NCBI GenBank assembly: GCA_045533485.1
Contig: JAZSHX010000046.1
Location: 1-64,000, forward strand
DNA: 64,000 nucleotides
Direction: 5' to 3'
Source: Scatosoma sp045533485
GTDB taxonomy: Bacteria; Bacillota; Clostridia; Christensenellales; Borkfalkiaceae
A program made the translations under genes and the position numbers. Shown in pieces: positions 16,296 through 25,013 of the stretch (positions are counted from its first letter, which is position 1; each line of letters starts with the position of its first letter). Below the pieces are notes generated by a model that was given only the letters and a program-made list of their open reading frames with translations, was not told where the DNA came from and did no database searches.

Positions 16296-19200
16296 TTATT
16301 CCCCCTTTCCGTCTCGGGCTTCCCGTGCAATCGCCGCAATCGCAGCGCCGTCAATCGTAGCTTCGTTGCGCGGCTTGCAGGCATCGTGGTTAAATCCGCA
16401 CATACCGCCGTATTTACAATATTCACAGCTTGTTCCGTAAGGCGAAGGCGCTACGTACCCTTCTTTAAGCTCCTTCATTCCTTCCCTTGCCACCAACACC
16501 GAATAATCCAAAAAATCACGGAAGGTAGCTTCATCCATCACGCGCTTACTGCGCGCGTTGTTCAAGGACGCAGGGAAAAAGTCGCTTTGCTTATCCGCCG
16601 TAAGCGTAGGATCTCCGCAAAGCAAGGCGTCGCTGTCGCCGTTCAAAAACCCTTTCATTTGGAAACGCGCGCCGTCTTCTTCCGCATAATCTACGGACGC
16701 AGGGAAATAAAACACCCCGGCAGGTACGCGTTCACCCTTGATTGCGGACATATACAGCTGCATTTGCAACTTTCTGCCCGTGTAGTAGGAAAGCGCCGAA
16801 TCGTCAATCGCGCCCGTTTTATAATCAACGATACGCAAATATTTTTCCGTACCGTCCACACGGTCGATTTTTCCGTTTAACATATCCGTTTGCACCAAAC
16901 GCTCCGTTTCTTCCACCAAAAAGGACGAGCCCTTGATTTGCCGATACGCCGCCACGGCAACGTCCGCACCTTCTTGTAAAAGCTTATCGGCAAAAAACGC
17001 ACCCGACGCAGTATCCGCTTGCGACGAATACACGGGATTTTGCAAAATTTCCTTACCCTTTTGCAAAGCAAACGCGCGCATTTCTTCTTCCGTTTGAACC
17101 GTTGACGACGCCTTTGCCGTTTGCTCTAAAAGTTCGTGAATAAAGTTCCCTGTATCCACGGCAAGCACCGCCGTTTCTTCTCTGTCTTTCAAGCGCAAAC
17201 CGCGTTCCACAAAGTTTCTAAACGGGCAGGAAAAATATCCTTCCAGCGCAGTCGGCGACACTTTTCCGTTCCTAAAAAATAACTCTTCGCCGCGTTCAAC
17301 GCATACATGCCCCTGTCTTTCCGCCAAATAATCGTCTTTTTCCGTCACACTCAACTTATCCAAAGCCGTGTACAACGACGAATACAAATGGCGCGTATCC
17401 GCTTTCTTTTGCTGAAAAACGTTCTTTTCAAAAAGCAACTGCTTAATCGCCGGCGTAGGCGCGCTGCAACGGTAAGCAAATTCGTTTGTGCGTAAGCTTT
17501 TTTCGTGTTGCAACGGCTCTTTCGTAACATTACAAACATTCGCGTGTACATAACGGAAAATATCGCTTAATGCTGGCTCGCTTCCATCGTCCGTCGAAGC
17601 ATAGGACAAATGCAGACAATCGCCAAAGCTAATCAAATTCAAGCAAACGCTTTCACGCGAACGTAAATTGACTTCCGCAACGGTGGGTTCTAAGCACGCC
17701 TTGACGTCCTGCAAGCGCGCAATTTCTTTATCGGAAATAATCGCTGTATCGCTTGCTATGCGCGGCACGTCTTCCGTCATCCCCAAAGCAAACAGCGTAT
17801 GCGTTTTTCCTATACGGCTATCCGCAACATCCCCAACGAACACCGCGTCCGCTTTTAAGGGTATCAAGGAAATTTCCGTTGCGTCTAAGCCGTCCTTCAA
17901 AATAGCGGCAAATTCCGCCACGTTTAAGGCACGTCCGCCCGTCAACGCACGCATTTCGGCAAGCACGCTGTCCAAAGCGCGCGAAATTTGCGACAGGTAG
18001 CCCTTTTGCGCCACGTCGCTTACACTTTCCTGCATTTCCTGCAGGCGCGCTTTCGTTTGAAAATCCACGCGAATTTGCTCAATGGCATCGCAATACGCGT
18101 TCCCCTTGGCGTTTTCCTTAATATTCTTTACCGCCGTCAAAAAACGCTCTTGCGCGCATCTCAACGCCTGCACGTCATACATAGCCGTCACGGGCTCGCT
18201 GGTTTTAATTTCCCGTTTCACGCCGCCGCGGTAGTTGGCGTATTTCAACAAATAATTTCTATACGCGTCGCTTTCGCCAAAGAAGGCGTTTTGCAACACC
18301 GATTGTACGGAAACGACGGAAAATCTTTCCTTCACCGCACGCAAGCAATCCAGCAAAAACCGACTGAGCGGATGCTCGCCAAGCGAACGCTTTTCATCCA
18401 CGAAATAGGCAATTCCATACTCTGTAAACGCTCGCTTTAGCGGCAACGAATACGCCGCAACGTCGGGCACAAGCACGGCAAAATCCCGATAGCGCAAGCT
18501 ATCGTTTTCCTGCATAGCCCGGCGGATTTGCACCGCCGCGTATTCCGCCTCCGCCGTTTTATCGTCCGCTTCAAAAATGCGCACTGCATCGGTTGCGACG
18601 GGCGGTTCGTCTATCAATTCTGGGTTAAATAAGCTTTGGCGCAAACGCTCTTGCACGGGCGCAAGCGGTTTGCCAAGCTGTAAAATTTTCGTCTTCTTAT
18701 ATTCGTCGCACACCCCGATAAAACGGTGCAACGCGCGGTTGGTGTACAAGTCTTCTTCCCCCGCGCAAAAAATACCCACCACGTTTTTCGCTTCTTGCAG
18801 CGCCACGCGCACCGTCCGCAACGCCTGTGCGGTAAAGGACGAAAAGCAAAGGAAAAACACGTTGGTATTTTTCAAATCCACCGTTTCACGCATACGCGTC
18901 GGCAAAAGCGACAAATATCGGCTTTCGTCGATATAGCCCTGCTCCTGCAAAAACCGCGCGTATTCTTTGTATATGCACACCAAATCGTTGATTTTGCGTT
19001 TCAACACGCCTTCGTCAAGCTGATTTGCGCTCTCTTCCAAAAGCTCCGGCGTAATTTCGGAAGAAGCAAACTGCGCCAACGTTTCGTAGATACATTTTGC
19101 GTTGTTGCCTATGCCCGTTACCGACGTAAAGCACTGCAAAGCGTTTTCCTTTTGCAGCTTCGCCATCACGTTACCCACCGCCATCACAGAACCTTGCTTG

Positions 19201-19421
19201 CTAAGCACCTTTTCCTGTGTGCGGACCAAGCGCGCAAAGGTAGTAACGGACGAAAACATCGTTCCGCCCATACGCTCTGTCAAGGCGCGCTCCGCGATAA
19301 GCGTCAGTCTATCTTCGCAAAAAATAAGATTTTGTCCGCCCTGTTTTTCAAAAGCAGACGCATATTCCGCCATGGCGTCCATACATTGCGATAAGGTATA
19401 CGCTTTGATAACCGTGTGCAT
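16296..19421 (-). CDS. addB: ATP-dependent helicase/nuclease subunit AddB
   Basis: A 1041-aa partner of AddA. The four iron-sulphur cysteines are present: one in GYFSCPFRN at about 730 and three in CEYCKYGGMC near 997-1006, with C-x2-C-x5-C spacing as in Bacillus AddB. The nuclease site is IVDYKTG at about 867. The N-terminus runs MHTVIKAYTLSQCMDAMAEYA and then FCEDRLTLIAERAL; the usual GRAGSGKT Walker A motif is missing, so ATP binding by this subunit is probably lost. First gene of the addBA operon. Confidence 0.93.
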   Translation of the reverse strand: MHTVIKAYTLSQCMDAMAEYASAFEKQGGQNLIFCEDRLTLIAERALTERMGGTMFSSVTTFARLVRTQEKVLSKQGSVMAVGNVMAKLQKENALQCFTSVTGIGNNAKCIYETLAQFASSEITPELLEESANQLDEGVLKRKINDLVCIYKEYARFLQEQGYIDESRYLSLLPTRMRETVDLKNTNVFFLCFSSFTAQALRTVRVALQEAKNVVGIFCAGEEDLYTNRALHRFIGVCDEYKKTKILQLGKPLAPVQERLRQSLFNPELIDEPPVATDAVRIFEADDKTAEAEYAAVQIRRAMQENDSLRYRDFAVLVPDVAAYSLPLKRAFTEYGIAYFVDEKRSLGEHPLSRFLLDCLRAVKERFSVVSVQSVLQNAFFGESDAYRNYLLKYANYRGGVKREIKTSEPVTAMYDVQALRCAQERFLTAVKNIKENAKGNAYCDAIEQIRVDFQTKARLQEMQESVSDVAQKGYLSQISRALDSVLAEMRALTGGRALNVAEFAAILKDGLDATEISLIPLKADAVFVGDVADSRIGKTHTLFALGMTEDVPRIASDTAIISDKEIARLQDVKACLEPTVAEVNLRSRESVCLNLISFGDCLHLSYASTDDGSEPALSDIFRYVHANVCNVTKEPLQHEKSLRTNEFAYRCSAPTPAIKQLLFEKNVFQQKKADTRHLYSSLYTALDKLSVTEKDDYLAERQGHVCVERGEELFFRNGKVSPTALEGYFSCPFRNFVERGLRLKDREETAVLAVDTGNFIHELLEQTAKASSTVQTEEEMRAFALQKGKEILQNPVYSSQADTASGAFFADKLLQEGADVAVAAYRQIKGSSFLVEETERLVQTDMLNGKIDRVDGTEKYLRIVDYKTGAIDDSALSYYTGRKLQMQLYMSAIKGERVPAGVFYFPASVDYAEEDGARFQMKGFLNGDSDALLCGDPTLTADKQSDFFPASLNNARSKRVMDEATFRDFLDYSVLVAREGMKELKEGYVAPSPYGTSCEYCKYGGMCGFNHDACKPRNEATIDGAAIAAIAREARDGKGE
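16719..16729 (+). repeat. Dispersed motif copy GGCAGGTACGC
   Basis: Copy inside addB on the non-coding strand; read on the coding strand as RVPA. Confidence 0.6.
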
Positions 19422-19451
19422 AAACTTCTCCCTAAAATATTCTATACCACC

Positions 19452-19480
19452 ATTATAACATACTTATCGGTAAAATTTCA
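19452..19480 (-). promoter_or_regulatory. Promoter of addBA
   Basis: Perfect -10 TATAAT (19452-19457) with a weak -35 TGAAAT (19475-19480), spacer 17 bp, about 25 bases before the addB start after allowing for the initiation site. Confidence 0.55.
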
Positions 19481-19521
19481 GCTTTTTTTCACAATAAATT
19501 TAAGGAAATCGCATTTTTCTT

Positions 19522-19550
19522 TTTACAAACGGCAAATAATGTGTTATAAT
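19522..19550 (+). promoter_or_regulatory. Promoter of the 318-aa lipoprotein gene
   Basis: -35 TTTACA (19522-19527) and -10 TATAAT (19545-19550) with a 17-bp spacer; divergent from the addBA promoter. Confidence 0.75.
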
Positions 19551-19608
19551 AAGATAGTCAAACGTTTTTATCTACAAAAAACGCAAAAAAGAAAAAGGCA
19601 AAACTGTT

Positions 19609-20565
19609 ATGAGAAAAAGAAAAATTTACACTTCTATCGTTTGCGCGTTGCTTTGTACAGGTACGCTCACAGCTTGCGCAGGCGTAGATTATACCGTACC
19701 GCTCACCGATTACTGGAACTACCATTATGCAACCACGCCGAGTACGGTCGAAGAAAAACTTGTTTACAAGGTAACCTTTGAAGCGTCGTCGTCTTTGAGC
19801 AAACAGGACTGGTCGGTTGCTTACAATCAAGGCACGTACACCACGCATCTTACCAAAAACGAAAACGGCGCATACGTATACACGACCGCCCTTCAAATCA
19901 GCGGTAAATACACCTATGGCACGGACGCTTCGCACGAATTTACCGACAGCGTAACCAGCACGGTGATTTTCAACGATAAATCCAAAGCGCCCATCTCGTC
20001 GATAAAAGAAGTCGTTTCCACGTCGCCCGTGAACAATCCCACGGAAACGTATTATTTCTCGGAAACACACCAAAAAGTGGCAACCACCTACGAAGCGGAT
20101 TTATCCAAGGGCACGTGCGTAGTGACCGACGTAAAAAACAACACGTCCACCACTTCGACCTTTGAAATTGACGATAAATACACCTATTTGGACAACGAAC
20201 AGCTGTTGTTTGCGCTTCGTGGCTTAAACCAAAAATCGTCGCCGTCCTTCTACGTGTACGCGCCGTTTAGCCGTAAAGTGCAAACCGTACAAGCATCGTT
20301 TGACGCAGTGAAAACGGACGAAACGTTTTCCTTCGACACGGGTGCGAACGACGCAAGCGAACTCAAAGCAATTCCGTTCTATCCCATTACGCTGAGCATC
20401 GACGATAAGCACTCGGGTGCACCGCAAACGGTTTGGCTTGCGGAAATGAGCAATCCGCAAAAGAACACCTACCGCAACGTGATTTTGCAAATACGCACGA
20501 CGCTTGCCTATAACGTGGGTACGTTTACCTACTCATTGACCCAAGCAGATTTTATCGACGCATAA
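19609..20565 (+). CDS. Lipoprotein of unknown function, 318 aa
   Basis: A clear lipoprotein signal ends in LTAC (lipid Cys 23). The mature part is rich in Thr, Ser, Tyr and Lys with alternating polar and hydrophobic residues, as in an all-beta extracellular protein, and has no cysteines typical of a catalytic metal site. I do not recognise the family. It is monocistronic, with its own promoter and a strong terminator, so it is not part of the flanking operons. Codon use looks similar to its neighbours. Confidence 0.85.
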   Translation: MRKRKIYTSIVCALLCTGTLTACAGVDYTVPLTDYWNYHYATTPSTVEEKLVYKVTFEASSSLSKQDWSVAYNQGTYTTHLTKNENGAYVYTTALQISGKYTYGTDASHEFTDSVTSTVIFNDKSKAPISSIKEVVSTSPVNNPTETYYFSETHQKVATTYEADLSKGTCVVTDVKNNTSTTSTFEIDDKYTYLDNEQLLFALRGLNQKSSPSFYVYAPFSRKVQTVQASFDAVKTDETFSFDTGANDASELKAIPFYPITLSIDDKHSGAPQTVWLAEMSNPQKNTYRNVILQIRTTLAYNVGTFTYSLTQADFIDA

Positions 20566-20576
20566 TTTCTTGCATA

Positions 20577-20619
20577 AAAAAATACGCACACTATTCCGTT
20601 TTGGAATAGTGTGCTTTTT
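20577..20619. terminator. Bidirectional rho-independent terminator
   Basis: A perfect 12-bp stem (20586-20597 with 20603-20614, 5-base loop) is flanked by a T-run to the right and an A-run to the left. It serves both the plus-strand lipoprotein gene and the convergent esterase gene. Confidence 0.88.
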
Positions 20620-20634
20620 CGTTAGATTTATCCG

Positions 20635-21447
20635 TTACGCCTTTTGTTGCTTTGCGCAAAAATCAAAGAACAAATGGCAATCGTCCAACCAGTTTTTAAT
20701 GTTGGGATATACGTTATTACCGCCGTTTACTTCGGGTTTTGCCGTCGACAAGCCGTGCGCGCCAACGGGGTATACGTGCAATTCATACGGCACTTTTTTC
20801 TCCGCACACGCCAAAGCGTAGCGAATTGCGTTGCTGGGCGGCACTACCGTATCCGTTGCCGTACTAAATATGAACGCAGGCGGTGCTTGAGGCGTAACCG
20901 CTTCATTTAAGTTCAAAAGCGGCATCAATTTTTCCTTTTCTTCATCGCTGTACCCATACAAAAGGTTGGTATACGAACCTTGATGTCCGTCGATTTTGGA
21001 AATTACGGGATACATCAAGCCCACTGCCGTCAATTTACAATCGACTTCTTTACCCATAACCGCGCTTGCGTTTTGCCAGTTTACCGCAACCGTGCCCACC
21101 AAATGGCCGCCTGCAGACGCGCCGACCGCGCACACTTCGTCAGCTACCACACGCAACGTTTCCGCGTTTTTCTTCACGTAGTCAATCGCCGCGGCAAGCT
21201 GTAAAAACTGTTCGGGATAGCTTTCGCCGTTAGGACCGCCGATGGTATATTCCAACACGAAACAGTTATAACCGCGCTGTAAAAATTCCAACGCAATCGG
21301 TTCTCCTTCACGGGGGCTAACGTGCGAGTAACCGCCGCCGGGAACAATCACCACTGCAGGACGGGTATACGTATCCACCACGTACGCCGTCAATTTACCG
21401 CCCTTCAAAGGGTACAACTCTTTCAATTCCACCGTAAAATTTTGCAT
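20635..21447 (-). CDS. Alpha/beta hydrolase, acetyl-esterase type, 270 aa
   Basis: Cytosolic esterase of the BD-FAE/lipase type. The oxyanion-hole motif is PGGGY (36-40), the nucleophile Ser111 lies in GASAG, and the other triad members are probably Asp199 (ATDTVV) and His231 (GAHGLS). There is no signal peptide. Such enzymes often remove acetyl groups from sugar oligomers, which would fit the glycan genes in this genome, but the substrate cannot be read from sequence. It follows lysC by 11 bp and probably shares its transcript. Confidence 0.9.
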   Translation of the reverse strand: MQNFTVELKELYPLKGGKLTAYVVDTYTRPAVVIVPGGGYSHVSPREGEPIALEFLQRGYNCFVLEYTIGGPNGESYPEQFLQLAAAIDYVKKNAETLRVVADEVCAVGASAGGHLVGTVAVNWQNASAVMGKEVDCKLTAVGLMYPVISKIDGHQGSYTNLLYGYSDEEKEKLMPLLNLNEAVTPQAPPAFIFSTATDTVVPPSNAIRYALACAEKKVPYELHVYPVGAHGLSTAKPEVNGGNNVYPNIKNWLDDCHLFFDFCAKQQKA

Positions 21448-21458
21448 AGCTATTCTCC

Positions 21459-22790
21459 TTATTTCTCAATGAAGAACGCATTGTAAATCGTTTGAATACA
21501 AGCGTCGCAATCCTTATTTTCCACGCCTACGATGATATTCATTTCGCTAGAACCTTGATCGATCATAATCACGTTGATGCCTGCGTTTGCAAGCGCCGTG
21601 AAAAGACGCGCGGACGTACCGACGTTTTTCGCCATACCGTGCCCAACCGTTGCCACCAAAGCGATGTCTTTATGGGTATACACTCTGTCGGGATGCACCG
21701 CCAAACGCATTTCATCCAAAAGCTGTTCTAACATACCGTCCTTTAAGTACGCATTGTCGATAACCAAGGACATGGTATCGATACCCGACGGCAAATGCTC
21801 AAAGGAAATGTGGTGTCTGCCGATAACGTCAAGCACCTTTCCTACAAACCCCACTTCGGAGTTCATCATTGATTTTTCCAAGGAGATAACGGTAAAGTTT
21901 TTCTTTCCTGCAACACCCGTAACGATGTCGTTTTCGTTGATCGTCCTCTTGAACGTCTTTACGATATACGTCCCCCTATCTTCTGGACGGAACGTGTTGC
22001 AAATGCGGATGGGAATACCGGCACTGCGCACAGGGAAAATAGATTCGCTATGTAATACGTTCGCACCCATATAGGAAAGCTCGCGAAGCTCCTGATAGGA
22101 AAGCTCTACGATACATTTGGGATTATCCACGATACGGGGGTCGCAAGCATAAAAACCGCTTACGTCCGTCCAGTTTTCATACAAATCCGCTTGCACGGCG
22201 CGCGCTACGATAGCGCCGGAAATGTCGCCGCCGCCACGGGAAAACGTTTTGACTTTTCCGTTTGCTCCAAGCCCGTAAAAGCCGGGGACAACCGCACGGT
22301 CATATTTTGCCAACACTTCCGCCGCCTGCTTAAAGGACGCTTCGTCAAACGCACCTTTTTCGTCAAAACGGATAAGCTCCGTTGCGTCCACGAACGCCAC
22401 GCCAAGCACCGCCGCCATAATTTTTGCTGCCAAATATTCACCGCGCGACGCGCAATAATCGCGCCCTGCTCCCTTCAAAATTTCCTTTTTGATATGTTCA
22501 AGCGCCGCCGCCATACCAAGGTCTTTGCCCACTTCTTTTTCGATATTCAAAAAGCGCACGGAAATTTTCTCAAACGCTTCTTCAAACGTCTTTTTATCGT
22601 TGCTTTCATAGGCGTCGGAGCATTGATACAGCAAATCCGTCACCTTAATATCACCGCTAAAACGCTTACCGGGAGCAGAAACCACCACGTAGCGGCGCTC
22701 CGCATCCGCCTTTACAATATTCGCGCAACGAAAAATAACGTTGCCGTCCGCCATCGACGTTCCGCCGAATTTACAAACTTTCAAACCCAT
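21459..22790 (-). CDS. lysC: Aspartate kinase
   Basis: Phosphorylates aspartate at the entry to lysine, threonine and methionine synthesis. The N-terminal signature KFGGTS is at 7-12 and the kinase region GGGDISGA at about 190. Two C-terminal ACT domains (about 300-440; VSFEHLPSGIDT and GINVIMIDQGSSEMNI) suggest allosteric feedback by amino acids. Its 443-aa length is typical. It follows cdaA and the mini-CdaR gene with a good GGAG site. I see no lysine riboswitch upstream. Confidence 0.96.
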   Translation of the reverse strand: MGLKVCKFGGTSMADGNVIFRCANIVKADAERRYVVVSAPGKRFSGDIKVTDLLYQCSDAYESNDKKTFEEAFEKISVRFLNIEKEVGKDLGMAAALEHIKKEILKGAGRDYCASRGEYLAAKIMAAVLGVAFVDATELIRFDEKGAFDEASFKQAAEVLAKYDRAVVPGFYGLGANGKVKTFSRGGGDISGAIVARAVQADLYENWTDVSGFYACDPRIVDNPKCIVELSYQELRELSYMGANVLHSESIFPVRSAGIPIRICNTFRPEDRGTYIVKTFKRTINENDIVTGVAGKKNFTVISLEKSMMNSEVGFVGKVLDVIGRHHISFEHLPSGIDTMSLVIDNAYLKDGMLEQLLDEMRLAVHPDRVYTHKDIALVATVGHGMAKNVGTSARLFTALANAGINVIMIDQGSSEMNIIVGVENKDCDACIQTIYNAFFIEK

Positions 22791-22859
22791 TTCTAACTCT
22801 CCTTACGGCGCGTGAATTTTTCAGCGCACGTTCACTTTCTTTATAAATTTACTTCTAAA

Positions 22860-22964
22860 TTAAACGTTGAGCAGGAACACGGCAAGCACCGCCAAAATCA
22901 AGGAAAATGCTTTAATCCAAAATTTAGAAATAAACACGTTTTTCAAAAATCTTCCAAGCTTCAT
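22860..22964 (-). CDS. 34-aa membrane peptide resembling the CdaR/YbbR anchor only
   Basis: The ORF starts in an ATGA overlap with the cdaA stop and encodes MKLGRFLKNVFISKFWIK, then SLILAVLAVFLLNV, and a stop. This matches the N-terminal membrane anchor pattern of CdaR (basic RFLKN, K, then an SLxLAV helix ending in N), the protein normally encoded right after cdaA. The beta-rich YbbR repeats that should follow are absent; only 69 bp separate this stop from lysC. It may be a miniature regulator of the cyclase or a decayed cdaR. Basis: position and pattern, not a search. Confidence 0.65.
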   Translation of the reverse strand: MKLGRFLKNVFISKFWIKAFSLILAVLAVFLLNV

Positions 22965-23839
22965 CTCAAAATCCCCCCGCGTTTTTTATCCGTCAACGGC
23001 ATTTCTTGCCAGTAATAATCCTTCAATGCGTCAAGCAACATATCGTAATCCGCATACCGCAACACATTGCCTTGCTTGATAATGGAAATAATCCCCGTTT
23101 CTTCGGAAACGACAAGCGAAATCACGTTCGCCACTTCCGTAATACCGATAGCGGCTCTATGTCGCGTGCCGTATTCCTTGGGATAGCTGGTTTTTTGCGT
23201 CAAGGGCAAGAAACAGCCGGCCGCCTGCAATTTATGTCCGTGCACGATCAATGCCCCGTCGTGCAAAGGCGCTTTGGGGAAAAATATCCCTTCAATCATT
23301 TGCGTGGAAATTTCCGCGTCGATTTCCACACCGCTTTGCAACACTTGTTTGGGCAAGCTGCCCTTAGACAAAACAATCAACGCGCCCACGTTGTTTTTCG
23401 ACATATTTTGTAACGCTTTAATAATGTTATTGATACACTCTTCCGTTTCCGCGTGTGTGCGAATTTCCGTGCCGCCGCTTGCGTATTTATCGGATTTTTC
23501 TTTGGCTGTGTGTACGTCCCAAAGACTCTTTTTCACTTCCACGTTAAACAAAATCAACATAAACGCCGAAATCAACGTCATCGCAAGCAACAAAAACTGC
23601 TTATTGATAAGCTCAGGCGCAAACACGTGCATACAACCGCAACTAATGAGCAACAACCAGTATAACAGCATCAGTTTGGTCGCATCGTTATCGCGCAACA
23701 CCTTCGACACGTAAAAAATCATAGCGAAAAAGAACAAAATTTCAAATCCGTAAATCACTTGAAATTCCGTAAAAAACGCCGTAATCGATTGTACGAATCC
23801 CTGCCAACTGCTGAAAATTGCCAAAATTCCGTTCAACAT
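22961..23839 (-). CDS. cdaA: Membrane diadenylate cyclase CdaA
   Basis: Makes cyclic di-AMP from two ATP. There are three N-terminal membrane helices (about 28-48, 53-70, 80-100) and a DisA_N cyclase domain (about 105-280) with DGA at 194-196 and RHR at 226-228, the catalytic motifs. I chose ATG 23839 because GGAGGAAAGT precedes it; the longer frame to 23872 lacks a ribosome site. The neighbours are a CdaR-like mini-protein and lysC rather than the usual cdaR-glmM. Confidence 0.96.
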   Translation of the reverse strand: MLNGILAIFSSWQGFVQSITAFFTEFQVIYGFEILFFFAMIFYVSKVLRDNDATKLMLLYWLLLISCGCMHVFAPELINKQFLLLAMTLISAFMLILFNVEVKKSLWDVHTAKEKSDKYASGGTEIRTHAETEECINNIIKALQNMSKNNVGALIVLSKGSLPKQVLQSGVEIDAEISTQMIEGIFFPKAPLHDGALIVHGHKLQAAGCFLPLTQKTSYPKEYGTRHRAAIGITEVANVISLVVSEETGIISIIKQGNVLRYADYDMLLDALKDYYWQEMPLTDKKRGGILR

Positions 23840-23915
23840 ACTTTCCTCCACGCGCAACTTGTTTAGCCGCACTCTCTTGTACTACTTATTATATATAATA
23901 ATCTTTCGTTTTTGC

Positions 23916-24911
23916 TCACTTTGCAAAAAACAATTTTGCCGTCACCGTTTTCAAAGCCGAAGGCGGTGTCATATTGCCGCATTTGATATCGCTAATCGCC
24001 CCGTACACGCCTTCGTACACCCGTAAAAGCTCACCTTTCCCAAACTTCGCCGCCTGCGCGCGGTTTTTGCGCACGATAAATTCTTTACTGCCAAGCGCCG
24101 ACGCAATCTCCGCGTCGCTTCCGTGCATGACCGACGTTTCGTAAAGCGTTTTGAAATACGCCGCCACCGACGAAAGCAAGGAAAGTTCATTAAACCCTTT
24201 CACGGAAAATTCGTTCAAAATCTTCATATACGCCGAATAATTTTTCCGTGCCAATGCGTCCGTCAATTCATACAGCTTATATTCCGCGTCGGGATACACC
24301 AAATTATCCACAATCTCGTCCGTCAAACGCGCCGCCTTTTCCGCCAAGCAGTAGGTAAGCAATTTTTCCGTTTCCTTGGCTATCCTTGCCATATCGTAGG
24401 TGCAATACCCTGCCAGCTTACCGCACGTTACGCCGTCCGCATACACGCCTGCGCGCTTGCAAGTGACGTATATCCATTTTTTGATTGTTTCTTCATCCGC
24501 GCGGCCGCAATCCACGTAGGTCACGTTGGGCTTTTTAGCAAGCTGCACAAACCCCGTTTTGGGTTTTGCGCTGTTGACGATAAGCAGCATCCCTTGCATG
24601 GGCGGATTTTCAAACGTAGCTTTTACGTACGTTTCGTATTCCTTTTCCGTTGGATACCACTCGCTCACGCGCACCATACGCCGCTGACTGATAAAGGGAA
24701 AGCTGTTGATAGCATCGATAAGCGCAAGGATACCGTCCCCTTTTAACGCCGCACCGTCCAGTGCCATATAATCCAGCGTCGGCTCTTGCACGAACGCCGC
24801 TTTCAACGCACTTTCGCCCTTTTCGCGAAAATACGCTTCTTCCCCTTCAAAAAGATAAATGGGTTGCGCCCCGTTTTCATCCGTAAATTTCTTAAAATCC
24901 ACGTATTTCAC
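23916..24911 (-). CDS. holA: DNA polymerase III delta subunit
   Basis: A 331-aa clamp-loader subunit with the AAA+-like fold that opens the beta sliding clamp. The N-terminus PIYLFEGEEAYF is characteristic, as are the internal ARIAKETEKLLTYC and the C-terminal clamp-loader collar region. It has its own promoter, and cdaA follows on the same strand after 76 bp. Confidence 0.93.
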   Translation of the reverse strand: MKYVDFKKFTDENGAQPIYLFEGEEAYFREKGESALKAAFVQEPTLDYMALDGAALKGDGILALIDAINSFPFISQRRMVRVSEWYPTEKEYETYVKATFENPPMQGMLLIVNSAKPKTGFVQLAKKPNVTYVDCGRADEETIKKWIYVTCKRAGVYADGVTCGKLAGYCTYDMARIAKETEKLLTYCLAEKAARLTDEIVDNLVYPDAEYKLYELTDALARKNYSAYMKILNEFSVKGFNELSLLSSVAAYFKTLYETSVMHGSDAEIASALGSKEFIVRKNRAQAAKFGKGELLRVYEGVYGAISDIKCGNMTPPSALKTVTAKLFFAK

Positions 24912-24947
24912 TTTCGCACAGTACCCCCCATTTTCTTATTTGAAAAC

Positions 24948-24976
24948 ATTATAGCATATCTTCACCAAAAAAGCAA
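24948..24976 (-). promoter_or_regulatory. Promoter of holA
   Basis: -35 TTGCTT (24971-24976) and -10 TATAAT (24948-24953) preceded by TGC (extended -10), spacer 17 bp. Confidence 0.7.
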
Positions 24977-25013
24977 CAAAAATATTATATATTTTTATTT
25001 TACATTTTCACGG

